From contig JYOD01000111.1 of assembly GCA_000955785.1 (NCBI GenBank), positions 43,118 through 107,117 of the forward strand: a stretch of DNA of 64,000 nucleotides. Reading direction: 5' to 3'. The position numbers were made by a program, and so were the translations under genes. Position 1 is the first letter of the stretch. Each line of letters opens with the position of its first letter. This DNA is from Burkholderiaceae bacterium 16 (GTDB lineage: Bacteria > Pseudomonadota > Gammaproteobacteria > Burkholderiales > Burkholderiaceae). The notes under the pieces were generated by a model. It was not told where the DNA came from and searched no databases. It saw only the letters and a list, made by a program, of their open reading frames with translations. Positions 8,214 to 18,200 of this stretch are shown here, piece by piece.

Positions 8214-8848
8214 GCAATGAGCCTGGTGGCACTCCCGTTGTCTACGTGGTGGACGACGACGATTCCATGCGGGCGGCGCTCAGCATGCTGCTGCGTTCCG
8301 TCGGCCTGCATGTCGAGGCCTTCGCCTCGGCGCAGGAATTCCTCGCGCACAAGCAGGTCGACGCGCCGAGTTGCCTGGTGCTGGACGTACGCCTGAAGGG
8401 CCAGAGCGGCCTGGCGGTTCAGGAACAGATTACCGCGGACGGCATGCCCATCCCCATTGTCTTCATGAGCGCGCACGGCGATGTCGCCATGACCGCGAAG
8501 GCCATGAAAGCGGGTGCCACCGATTTCCTGGCCAAGCCATTCCGCGACCAGGACATGCTGGATGCGGTCAGCAGCGCGCTGGCGCGCGACGAAGCACGCC
8601 GTACCTCCGTCCAGTCTGGCGCAGACCTGCGCCGCCGCTATCAATTCCTGACGCCGCGCGAGCGCGAAGTAATGGCGCTGGTAGTACGGGGCCTGATGAA
8701 CAAGCAGATAGCCGCTGAGATGAACCTGAGCGAGATCACAGTAAAACTCCACCGCAGCCAGGCCATGAAGAAAATGGGATCCAGGTCGCTGGCGGACCTC
8801 GTGCTCAAGGCCGAAGCGCTTGGCGTGGTCTCCGGCGCGCTCTCCTGA
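8210..8848 (+). CDS. FixJ/NarL-type response regulator
   Basis: This 212-residue protein has an N-terminal receiver (VVDDDDSM acidic pocket, D59 phosphoacceptor in LVLDVRLKGQSG, FMSAHGD, and LAKPFRDQD). A LuxR-type helix-turn-helix follows at about residues 145-205 (LTPREREVMALVVRGLMNKQ, then SEITVKLHR). The start codon overlaps the kinase stop as ATGA, indicating coupled translation and a cognate pair. It should be a DNA-binding activator switched on by the upstream PAS kinase. Possible targets are the small secreted and membrane protein genes that converge on it, but no binding site is proven. Confidence 0.93.
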   Translation: MSNEPGGTPVVYVVDDDDSMRAALSMLLRSVGLHVEAFASAQEFLAHKQVDAPSCLVLDVRLKGQSGLAVQEQITADGMPIPIVFMSAHGDVAMTAKAMKAGATDFLAKPFRDQDMLDAVSSALARDEARRTSVQSGADLRRRYQFLTPREREVMALVVRGLMNKQIAAEMNLSEITVKLHRSQAMKKMGSRSLADLVLKAEALGVVSGALS

Positions 8849-8893
8849 AGCGCGCCTCCAGCCAGCGCGCCTATCGCTGGCACTGGCACGCTG

Positions 8894-9094
8894 TCAAAGC
8901 GGCGCCCACAACGCGACGACCGCAGCCATCGCGCAACTGGCGGCACACATGCCAAGCCACGCTGCCGTCAACAGGACATGCCTGCGGCTGCCGGGGCACG
9001 GCGGTGTTGAATCTCCGGGAACACCGGAGACGAACCTCGTCTCCGCCGCTGCGCCGACGCGCGTGGGCTCAAGCATCAGAGCAACGTTGTTCAT
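8894..9094 (-). CDS. Small single-helix membrane protein
   Basis: ATG 9094 has an excellent GGAGG ribosome site six bases upstream, which supports translation of this 66-residue protein. Residues 40-66 form one long hydrophobic helix (HVLLTAAWLGMCAASCAMAA and on). The N-terminal half is soluble and proline-rich with no motif. It follows the small secreted-protein gene by 71 bases on the same strand and probably shares its transcript. It matches no family I recognise. A GTG at 9097 adds one codon. Confidence 0.6.
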   Translation of the reverse strand: MNNVALMLEPTRVGAAAETRFVSGVPGDSTPPCPGSRRHVLLTAAWLGMCAASCAMAAVVALWAPL

Positions 9095-9165
9095 CACGAA
9101 CCTCCGTGGGTGGTATTGCCGCCAGGAAACAAGGGCTGCCCGCGCGGTGATGGGCAGCCTTGGTA

Positions 9166-9432
9166 TCAGCCTTGCGCCGCGCCGTCGAACGGGCGGGACG
9201 TCCCTTCCAGGCGGGCACCCTCGGTATAGGGGTCGAACTTGCGGTCAGTCTGACCGCTGCGCGCACCACCGGTGAAGGAGTCGCGCTTGCTCTTAACGTT
9301 GACGTCGTAGCCGTACCGGTCTGCGCTGTCGGGGCTGGTACGCGGGTCGTCAGCATGGGCCAGGCTGGTGGACAGGATGCTCGCGCCGATGAGGCCGGCG
9401 ATGGCAAGGCGGAGTTGGGTGCGTGTGGTCAT
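9166..9432 (-). CDS. Small secreted protein with signal peptide
   Basis: The product has 88 residues. Residues 1-26 form a textbook signal peptide (charged start, LAIAGLIGASILSTS core, AHA cleavage site), leaving about 62 mature residues. The mature part is polar with repeated Gly-Ala-Arg turns (DSFTGGAR, DPYTEGAR). Such small DPYTxGAR proteins are common in Cupriavidus-like genomes but have no assigned function that I know. It is the first gene of a two-gene minus-strand unit with a small membrane protein. An upstream GCTAGC-6-GCTAGC element (9639-9656) may be an operator. Confidence 0.7.
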   Translation of the reverse strand: MTTRTQLRLAIAGLIGASILSTSLAHADDPRTSPDSADRYGYDVNVKSKRDSFTGGARSGQTDRKFDPYTEGARLEGTSRPFDGAAQG

Positions 9433-10007
9433 GATTTACTCGGGTCTGTGGTCGATGGGCCGGTACTGATCTCCGGCAAGCAGAACATGGCGTTGCGGAT
9501 CGCGCCTTGCTCCGTGGAACTGCACGGTCCGGGTGCGATGCATGCCTTGCTATCGGGATCGTCGAGCGGGCTCGATTTCCCTAGCTCAAAGCATAGGTGC
9601 GACGGTGCGCGCGCGCCTCTATGCGTGGGTTGGCTTTTGCTAGCGCATCAGCTAGCTCCAAGTCATACCTTGGTTTAGGTGGCGCTGCCTGAAAGCGCCA
9701 TGCCCATGCCCTGCCGGGATACGTGGGGACAGGCCCGCCGATGCCGCGATACACCGGGGTATGAAGCGGTCAAACCAACTGGCGCGGTGGGCTACCGTTT
9801 GTAGGTCTGGCGATGCCCGGGGTGGCGATCTACCTTGAAGGCGTCGCTCCTACCACGACTTTCCCCCGGCCACTAGCCCGCTGGCCCTACGGCGAAGCTG
9901 CGGTGCTGAACGATGGAAGTGGGCTTCCCCCGCTCTCCCGGACACATCAGATGCTCAAAGCGCGACGCGCCAGGGACAGCCCCACAGCCACCGGCAAGAA
10001 TCGATCG
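9433..10007. other. Long upstream region with palindromes, no gene seen
   Basis: I see no coding frame. It holds a repeated palindromic hexamer, GCTAGC-6-GCTAGC, at 9639-9656 and a perfect 7-bp stem (TGGCGCT/AGCGCCA, 9680-9700) with a 7-base loop. Both are upstream of the secreted-protein gene and could be regulatory. Confidence 0.45.
9639..9656. promoter_or_regulatory. GCTAGC-6-GCTAGC paired site
   Basis: Two copies of the palindromic hexamer GCTAGC are separated by GCATCA, about 210 bases upstream of the small secreted-protein gene. The arrangement suits a dimeric regulator, possibly the neighbouring FixJ-type protein; binding is speculative. Confidence 0.3.
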
Positions 10008-10520
10008 TCAGCTTACCCAAGGCCCGGTGCGCCGCATCGGCCATGCCGCCGCAAGGAATGCAGTGAACAGGCATAACGCGGTCCGAATGGCGGCGCGCGG
10101 GTCGATGAAGCATGCAAGCACTTGTTCGCTACGGCCTTCCCCATACAGGCACCAGGCGCAGAAGTGCTCGCAGTTATTGGTCAGTACCCTGTAGCGATTC
10201 TCGCCTAACCGCGAGCGTGCACGCCGCACGGCGGCTTCGTGCCTGACATACACCGGATCAGCACTTGGTTCGATCAAGACTTCGTATCCGGCGGCGAAGC
10301 GCGTGAGGCTGACTTCCTCGACCGGGCCGCGACGCAACGACCCGGCAAGTCCAGCGTAATGCACAACTTTGCCGTCGCCTACATAGATGCCATGGTGGCT
10401 GTAGCCGTGGCGCGGAGTGACGAGATGAGCACCTAGCGGCGGTTCCGTGCCGGCATCTGGATAGTGTCGTGTCAGGAGCGCCTTGGCAGTGCGACCTTGG
10501 TCGGAGGTTGGCTGGCCCAT
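10008..10520 (-). CDS. LRAT-like (permuted NlpC/P60) domain protein
   Basis: This 170-residue protein has the permuted NlpC/P60 signature of lecithin-retinol-acyltransferase relatives: H43 in HHGIYVGDG, a second His at H54 in KVVHYAG, and the nucleophile C117 in NNCEHFCAWC. A hydrophobic segment near residues 146-160 (LCLFTAFLAAAWP) suggests a C-terminal membrane anchor. Family members are thiol acyltransferases or hydrolases acting on lipids or peptides; which applies here is unknown. The ribosome site is weak. No operon partner is evident. A decayed SRAP gene lies on its upstream side on the opposite strand. Confidence 0.8.
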   Translation of the reverse strand: MGQPTSDQGRTAKALLTRHYPDAGTEPPLGAHLVTPRHGYSHHGIYVGDGKVVHYAGLAGSLRRGPVEEVSLTRFAAGYEVLIEPSADPVYVRHEAAVRRARSRLGENRYRVLTNNCEHFCAWCLYGEGRSEQVLACFIDPRAAIRTALCLFTAFLAAAWPMRRTGPWVS

Positions 10521-10689
10521 CTTTGAATGTCCACGCAGTCAGGTGAGTTTGACTGAAGCCTAAGCCCGGCAATGCATTAATGACAATTAAACATTCTTGT
10601 GATGAACATAAGTTTTTATTTATGCAATGCCTTTTGCTACTGGATCTGGGATGGACCATTGGCGGTGCCCGGTACTCCACTGCGTATCC

Positions 10690-10990
10690 ACATCGAGGTG
10701 CGCGGTCCGCGATGGAACAGCGAGCCTGGCAAGGCAGTGAGTTGGCGCATTGGTCTGCCTGGGCGAGCCCTTCGCGATCGCCGGCCTCTGGCGCGCGTGG
10801 CCGGACAGCGCGGTGTCCTTCACGAGGCCAACGCTCAACGCCGACAATCACCCACGCGCTCATGCGCTCATGCGCTGACCGGCCGACACCTGCGACGGCG
10901 TCCACACCCAGAGGGCCTGGGAGAACTTCCTGACGAGCGGCACCCCCAGGCGCTGGACGAAACGTTGCCCCGAAGCACTGATCCAGCCGC
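10690..10990 (+). pseudogene. SOS-response-associated peptidase (SRAP/YedK/HMCES) relic
   Basis: Different plus frames give consecutive pieces of a SRAP protein: WNSEPGKAVSWRIGL, then after a frame change GEPFAIAGLWRAWPDSAVSF and RPTLNADNHP, then after another change AWENFLTSG. The GEPFAIAGLWRAW and LNADxHPLM motifs are distinctive of the C-terminal half of this family, which crosslinks to abasic sites in single-stranded DNA. The N-terminal half with catalytic Cys2 is not seen. A CGCTCATG duplication near 10859-10872 caused at least one frameshift. It is non-functional. Confidence 0.72.
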
Positions 10991-11037
10991 GAGCCGATAA
11001 TCTCGGCGGTTCAAGCCATAAACGGGGGTGACTCCAG

Positions 11038-11077
11038 TTTCATGTAATAGCCGTCCGACCTCCTGCCGGCTACCATC
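11038..11077 (+). repeat. Dispersed 40-nt repeat, copy 3
   Basis: Reads TTTCATGTAATAGCCG, about 13 bases, then CGGCTACCATC. TAGCCG and CGGCTA can pair as a perfect stem. Confidence 0.6.
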
Positions 11078-11227
11078 AAGAATCAAGACCGGGTAGCAGG
11101 CAACTCGGCTCCAGATAAACTTTCTCAAGGGTCTAGCTGCCGATTCTCCGGTTTCCCGAGGTGAATTGAAGCGAGGGTCACCACAGCAGATGCAGTATCG
11201 TAAGCGTTATGGTCTTACAAAGCCCCC

Positions 11228-11710
11228 ATGATTTCCGTTGCAATGTCTCAGATAGTCCCACTCCACAGCAACCCGGCGTTCTACGAACTCCTCGCCGACA
11301 GCTACGCCCGGCTGCTCCGTCAACCGCTGGTTCCTCAGGGTATGCCGGTGTCCGAGGCTACCAAATGGCTCTATGAGTGCGCCCCGTTCGCGGTGCTCGC
11401 GCACAATACCGATCCCGACCCGCTCTTTATCTACGGCAATAAGGCCGCTCAGCGCCGCTTCGAATATAGCTGGGATGAAATCACCCGCTTGCCGTCGAGG
11501 CTCTCAGCCGAGCCCCAGAATCGCGAGGACCGGCAGCAGTTCCTCGCGCGTGTGCAACAGATCGGCTACGAAGCTGGCTACAGGGGCGTGCGCATCACCA
11601 AGTCAGGCCAGCGCTTCATGATCGAAGAGGCCACGCTGTGGCAACTCCTGGACACGGATGGGAGGGGGCACGGCCAGGCGGTCGTCATCCCGCGCACGCG
11701 GGACATCTGA
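11228..11710 (+). CDS. MEKHLA domain (PAS-like) protein
   Basis: This 160-residue protein matches the MEKHLA domain, a PAS-related ligand-sensing fold, over nearly its whole length: HNTDPDPLFIYGNKAAQRRF near residues 59-78, then LPSRLSAEP and RITKSGQRFMIEEATLWQLL. There is no output domain, signal peptide or membrane segment. Stand-alone MEKHLA proteins occur near redox and sensory genes, but the role is unknown. It stands alone on the plus strand before the giant sensor kinase, which is itself rich in PAS domains. ATG 11228 and ATG 11243 are both possible starts; neither has a strong ribosome site. Confidence 0.8.
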   Translation: MISVAMSQIVPLHSNPAFYELLADSYARLLRQPLVPQGMPVSEATKWLYECAPFAVLAHNTDPDPLFIYGNKAAQRRFEYSWDEITRLPSRLSAEPQNREDRQQFLARVQQIGYEAGYRGVRITKSGQRFMIEEATLWQLLDTDGRGHGQAVVIPRTRDI

Positions 11711-12224
11711 CCGGCATTCCGGCTGATTCTGTGTCGGACCTAAAGGTCAAACAGGTAAAGGAGGTTACCCTGGCGAACTTCCGCAATAGCTGGCACAAGG
11801 CATGAAAAGCACCATTTGTGGACGCGCCGCACCATTGTTGCGCAATCCAATCTTGGCATCACCACCGCACTAATAATGATGCTTGTTGGAGTAGGATGCC
11901 GCTATCAGAATAGCGGCTGTCACGTAATCCTGACGAGAACTGGCATCGCAATCGACACGCAGCTCAGGGCGAAAAAGATGTGCATTGTAGAGAACCCGGT
12001 TGGGCCAACCAGCATGAGTGTACTTGGATGGCTCACATCGTATTCTCTGATGCTCGTTTCTCCAGCAGTAACGAGTCGATCGCAGTTGCTCGATCATCGC
12101 CAGCCAGCCTGGCCGCGCGCAACCTTCGAGCGCTTTCGTGGGCCACAATGACGACCTCACTCATGTAGGTGTCATAGGCCGGCCGCTCACCACTCGGGCA
12201 AGGACTAGAATCGACCAGCATTCC
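11711..12224. other. Upstream region of giant kinase; perfect 8-bp hairpin
   Basis: No gene is recognised. A perfect inverted repeat, GCCGCTAT-CAGA-ATAGCGGC (11898-11917), forms an 8-bp stem with a tetraloop and has no T-run, so it is not an obvious terminator. A 43-codon minus frame near 12033-12167 looks faintly protein-like (VVIVAHESARRLRAARLAG) but has no support. Confidence 0.4.
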
Positions 12225-15200
12225 ATGAACTCGATTGAACTCGATGCGGTTCACGCCCCGTGGCTCCACGAGCGCGTCCGAATGGCCCTTGCTCCCGAAG
12301 ATGACGGCTGCAAGCCCCTCGAGCGTCTCCTCGATGCACCGATGGACTCGGGGACCTTCCTGCGCCTCGCTATTGGCATCGCGTCGGCCTTGGGCGAAGT
12401 CCACCAGGGTGGGCTCGTGCACAAGGACGTCAAGCCGGCCAACATCCTGGTGAATCCCGACAGTGGTGAAGTTCGGCTCACGGGTTTCGGCCTCGCCTCG
12501 CGGCTTGCGCGAGAGCGTCAACGATCCGAGCCGCCCGAGTCCATCGCCGGTACGCTCGCCTACATGGCGCCTGAGCAGACCGGGCGCATGAATCGTTCGG
12601 TCGACTCCCGCAGCGATCTCTACGCGTTCGGCGTGACGCTCTACCGGATGCTCACGGGAAGTCTGCCCTTCGCCGCCGCCGATCCGATGGAATGGGTACA
12701 CTGCCACATCGCGAGAGAGGCGGTGCCACCGCAAGAGCGCGTGGACCACCTGGCGCCAGTCCTCTCAGCGATCGTGATGAAGCTGCTCGCCAAAACGGCG
12801 GAGGAGCGCTATCAGACCGCAGCAGGCGTTGAAGCGGACCTGCTGCGCTGCCTTGCGCAATGGGAAAGCGAGCGACGCATCGGCGAATTCCCGCTCGGCG
12901 AGCGCGACATGCCGGACCAGTTGATGATTCCGGAGAAGCTGTACGGGAGATCGCGTGAGGTCGAGACCTTGGTCGCCGCCTTCGAACGCATCATCGAAAA
13001 CGGGGCGCCTGAGCTGGTGCTGGTCTCGGGATATTCCGGCATCGGCAAGTCCGCCATCGTCAACGAGCTGCACCAGGCGCCGCTACCGTCGCGCGGGCTT
13101 TTCGCGGCGGGCAAGTTCGACCAGTACAAACGCGACATTCCATATTCGACGCTGGCGCAAGCCATTCGGAGTCTGTTACGGCCGCTGCTTGGCAAAAGCG
13201 AGGCGGAACTGGAACCCTGGCGTGACGCGCTTCGCGAAGCGCTGGGATCGAATGCGGGACTTGTCGTGGATCTCGTTCCCGAAGTGGCGCTCATCATCGG
13301 AGCGTCGCCGCCAGTCCCGGAGTTGCCTCCGCAAGACGCGCAACGCCGGGTTCAGCTGGTGCTCAGTCGGTTTATCGGCGTTTTCGCCCGGCCAGAGCAT
13401 CCACTGGCGCTCTTCCTCGATGACTTGCAATGGATCGACGCGGCGACGCTCGACCTGCTGGAGGACCTGTTGACCCGGTCCCGTCCGCAGAACCTCATGC
13501 TGATCGGCGCCTATCGCGACAACGAAGTCAATGCCGTGCATCCGCTGACGCGCAAGCTCGATGCCATCAAGGCCGCCGGCGGAGCGTTGGCGGAGATCAA
13601 GTTGGCGCCGCTTGCCCAGGAGCATCTTGAACAGTTGATCGCGGACGCGCTTCGCTGCGGGCCAGAGCGTGCCACTCCGCTCGCGCAACTGGTGCTGGAC
13701 AAGACCGCCGGCAATCCATTTTTCGCCATTCAGTTCATTGCTTCGCTCGCCGAAGAGGGAATGCTTACCTTCGATCACGATGCGGCGCGCTGGTCCTGGG
13801 ACCTCGCTCGCATCCATATGAAGGGTTATACCGACAATGTGGTGGAGCTCATGGTCGGCAAGCTGAATCGCCTGCCCATCGGAACACAGCAAGTGCTGCA
13901 AACGCTTGCATGCATGGGTAACGACGCGGAACTCGTCCTGCTGGAGACGGTATGCCAGCGGCCGAGAGGCGGATTCCAGAAACGGCTCCGGGAAGCAATT
14001 CGAGCAGGTCTCATTTCCTGCACGGAAGATTCCTGCAGCTTTGTCCACGACCGGGTTCAGGAGGCGGCGTACTCCCTGATCCCGGAAGATGCGCGCGCAC
14101 AGATCCATCTCCGGATAGGCAGGTTGCTCGCGACCTGCTTGCCGCCGGAAAAGCTGCCGGAGATGATCTTCGAGATCGTCAACCAGCTTAACCGCGGGGC
14201 ACCCCTCATCACGTCACAGGACGAGCGCGAGAAGCTCGCCGAGCTGAACCTGATTGCCGGCAAGCGCGCGAAGGCCTCGTCTGCCTACGCCTCTGCGCTT
14301 ACGTATCTCAGCGCCGGCGCGGCGCTGATAGCGGAGGATTCGTGGGAGCACCGACAGGCGCTTGCCTTCGCCCTGGAACTGCATAGGGCCGACTGCGAGC
14401 TCTGGACGGGCGCACTTCCGTCCGCGGAGGAACGTCTCGCGGCGCTTGCAACGCGCGCTGCCGACACGGTCCAACGTGCGGCCGTCGCGAGCCGGCGCGT
14501 GGACCTATACACGATGCTCGGGGCTAGCGACCGCGCGGTCGCTGTCGGTTTGGAATACCTCCGGCATGTGGGCATCGATTGGGCAGCGCATCCCACCCAA
14601 CTGGAAGCGTGTCGCGAATACGATCGGATCTGGATGCTGGTGGGAAGGCGGGCGATCGAGGATCTCATCGACCTGCCGCTGATGAAGGATCCGGAGTCTC
14701 TGGCTACGCTCGACGTGCTCACCACCCTTGGAGCACCGACGTTATACACCGACGAAAATTTGTACGCGCTCACCATCTGCAGGGCGGTCAATCTCAGCCT
14801 GGAGCGTGGCAACAGCGATGCCGCACCTGCGCATTACGTCTCGGTCGGGCTTATCGCCGGCAACCGCTTCGGCCATTACGACGCAGGTTATCGACTCGGA
14901 AAGATGGCCTGCGATCTGACCGAACGCCGCGGATTGAGGCGCTTGGAAGGAAAGACCTATCTGGTCTTCGCGCTCGTGGTCCCCTGGACACGACCGCTCC
15001 GGGAGAGTGTCGACCCGGCTCGACGTGCCTTTCAGATGGCGAACGAACAAGGCGACCCGACGTTTGCTGCATACGCCTGCCGCAATATCAGTTCCAATCT
15101 TCTCGCTTCGGGTGTTCCACTCGATCGGGTTGAGCGTGAAGCCGAGCACGGATTGGAGTTTGCCCGCACGGTGCGTTTTGGATTCGCTGCCGACATGATC

Positions 15201-18200
15201 TCCGCCCCGCTCGCGCTCGTGCGCACGCTCCGTGGCGAAACCGCGAAATTCGGCTCGCTCGAGGTTGGCCCCACGCAGCGCTCGTTCGAGGCGCGCCTCA
15301 CCGGTCACCCGGCTCTGGCCTTGCCTGAATGTTTCTACTGGATCCGGAAGCTGCAGGCGGGCTTCTTCGCTGGCGACTACGCATCGGCTGTCGATGCCGC
15401 TGGAAAGGCGGAAAGATGCTTTTCGGCATCAGCGTCGCTTTCGGTCATGCTGTTGGAGAGGGCGGAATACCATCTCTATGCCGCCCTCTCTCGGGCCGCC
15501 TGCTGCGAGCCCATGGGTCCCGATCCGTATGCGAAGCATCGAGACGCGCTGTCGGCACATCACCGACAACTCCGGGCATGGGCGAGGAACTGCCCTCAGA
15601 ACTTCGAGGATCGTGCGGCGTTGGTCGCCGCGGAGATTGCGCGCATCGAGGGGCGCCTGCCCGAGGCAATGGATCTGTACGAGCGAGCCATTCGCTCTGC
15701 GCGTTCGAATGGCTTCGTTCAAAATGAGGCGCTGTCCTGCGAACTGGCTGCCCGCTGCTACGCGGCGCGCGGCCTTGAGGAGATTGCGCATCTCTACCTG
15801 GGAAACGCACGACGTGCCTATCTGCGGTGGGGAGCCCATGGGAAGGTGCGGCAACTCGATCAGCTCTATCCGGGGCTAAGGCAAGACGGGCAGGACGATC
15901 GTACCCCGGGCCCCGCGGGCACGATCGACTCGCCGGTTGACGATCTGGATCTCGCCACTGTGATCAAAGTGTCGCAGGCAGTGTCGAGCGAGATCGTGCC
16001 GGAAAAGCTCATCGAAACGCTGTTGCTTACGGCCATCGAGCACGCCGGCGCGGAACGTGGGCTGCTGATTCTCCCGCATGACAGCGAATTTCTGATCCAG
16101 GCGGAAGCGAAGACTTGCGGCAAAGCTGTGACGGTCAGCCTGCGAGAGACGCCAGCTTCTGCGGACACGCTTCCCGAGTCGGTGGTCCGATATGCCGCGC
16201 GTACTCAGGAGTGCGTGATTCTCGACGATACTTCAGTCCCGAGTCCGCATTCCACCGATCAGTACATTGGTGCGCAGGGCGTCCGGTCTGTACTCTGCCT
16301 GCCGTTGATGAAGCAGGGTGCGCTGGTTGCGCTGCTGTACCTGGAAAACAGGCTTGCTCCAGGCGTTTTTACGCCCGGCAGGATTTCTGTCCTGAAGGTG
16401 CTTGCTTCCCAGGCGGCGATTTCGCTCGAAAACAGCAGCCTGTACCGCGAGCTCCAGAAGCGGGAGGCGGAGATCCGCCGCCTGGTCGACGCTAACATTG
16501 TCGGGATCCTGATCTGGGACCGGGAGGGTCGGATTCTCGAGGCCAATGACGCATTTCTGCGCATTGTCGGGTACATGCGCCAGGATATTGTGACGAGTCG
16601 GTTGCGGTGGACCGACCTGACCCCTCCCGAATCACTCGCCCACGAACTTGAACAAGTCTTGCCGCAGTTCCAGTTGACCGGCAGCGTGCAACCCTTCGAA
16701 AAGGAGTATCTCCATAAGGATGGTCACCGCGTTCCCGTGCTGGTCGGGGCGGCTGCTTTCGACGACGAACGCAGGCGTGGCGTGGCCTTTGTCGTCGACA
16801 TGACCGAGCGTAAGCAAGCGGAGCAAGAGCTGCGGCGCAGCCGCCATTACCTGGCGGAGGCGCAAAAAGTCAGCCACACCGGAAGCTGGGCATGGAGCCC
16901 CGCCTCGAACGCCATCCTGTACTGGTCGGAGGAGTGCTATCGCATTCTCGGCTACGACCCGGCGCAGGGGATTCCTTCATTCGAGTCCTCCCTGGAACGC
17001 ATCCATCCCGAGGACCGGCCTGGTTTCCTGGAAAAGCTGGACCGATATGTACGCGACGGCGTGGAGTTCGAAGTCGGGTACCGCCTGCTCTTGCCAGACG
17101 GCAAGATGCGCTACGTCCGCATCCTGGCGCATCCCGTGCTGGCAGCCTCCGGCGACCTGGTCGAATACATCGGCACCGTCATAGACGTCACGGAGCAGAA
17201 GCGCGCGGAGGAGGAGCGCGAGGAACACCTATGGTTCCTTGAGTGCATGGACCGCATCAACCGCGCCATGCAGCGAACGAATGACGTCGAGGGCATGACG
17301 CGCGGCGTGCTCGAGGAGGCGTTGGCGATCTTCGATTGCGATCGGGCCTGGCTGGTATATCCCTGTGATCCCGATGCGCCGGCGTGTCGCGCGGTGATGG
17401 AGCACACCCATCCTGACTATCCGGGCGCCTTCGCGCTCGACCAGGAGCTGCCGGTGGACGCCCGGGGAGCCGAATTCCTGCGTGACATGCTGCACGCCCC
17501 AGGAGCGGTGGTAGATCCAGGCATCCCGCCGGAGATTCGTGACCGATTCAACATCCTGTCGATGATCGCGATCGCGGTTCGCCCCAAGGGCGACCGGCCG
17601 TACTTGTTCGGGTTGCACCAGTGCTCGCACTTGCGCTCCTGGACAACCGTGGAGCGGCGGCTGTTCGAGGAGATTGCCAGACGCCTGGAAGATGCGTTGA
17701 CGAGCGCGCTCGCGCACCGCAACCTGCTCGCGAGCGAGGACGCGCTGCGCACAAGCGAAGAACGCTTCCGAACCCTGGTCGACCACGCGACGGATGCCAT
17801 TTTCATGTACGACCAGGAAGGCATCGTGCTCGACGTGAACGGACAGGCGTGCGAGTCGCTGGGTTACACGCGCGAAGAACTCATCGGCATGCACACCTGT
17901 CAGTTCGACCGCGACATCACACCGGAAAAGGTCCAGTGGCTTAAGCAGCGGCTGCAGGAAGTCGGAAGTGTGACGTTCAACGGCCGCCGCCGGCGAAAAG
18001 ACGGAAGTCTCTTTCCCGTCGAGGTGCGGGCACGCGCGTTCAATCGCGGTGGGCGGCTCTTCGCCATCGCGCTCGCCAGCGACATCACCGAGCGCAGGCG
18101 CCGCGAGCAGCGCCTGCTCGCGGAATTCGGCGTCACGCAGACGTTGTCGGAAGCGGGCTCGATCGAGGAGGCGGCACCGCGCATCCTCCGAGAAATGTGC

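Larger units (their letters stand above)
10521..11227. other. Gene-poor stretch holding a SRAP relic and a repeat copy
   Basis: The AT-rich part at 10560-10660 has no gene and includes a weak repeat-like string near 10616. The rest contains the SRAP pseudogene (10690-10990) and repeat copy 3 (11038-11077). Nothing else is recognised. Confidence 0.5.

Noticed and set aside
10599..11000. 133-codon plus frame near 10.6-11.0 kb as an intact gene
   Set aside because: It contains only one segment of the SRAP homology; the rest of the homology is in other frames, so it is a pseudogene.
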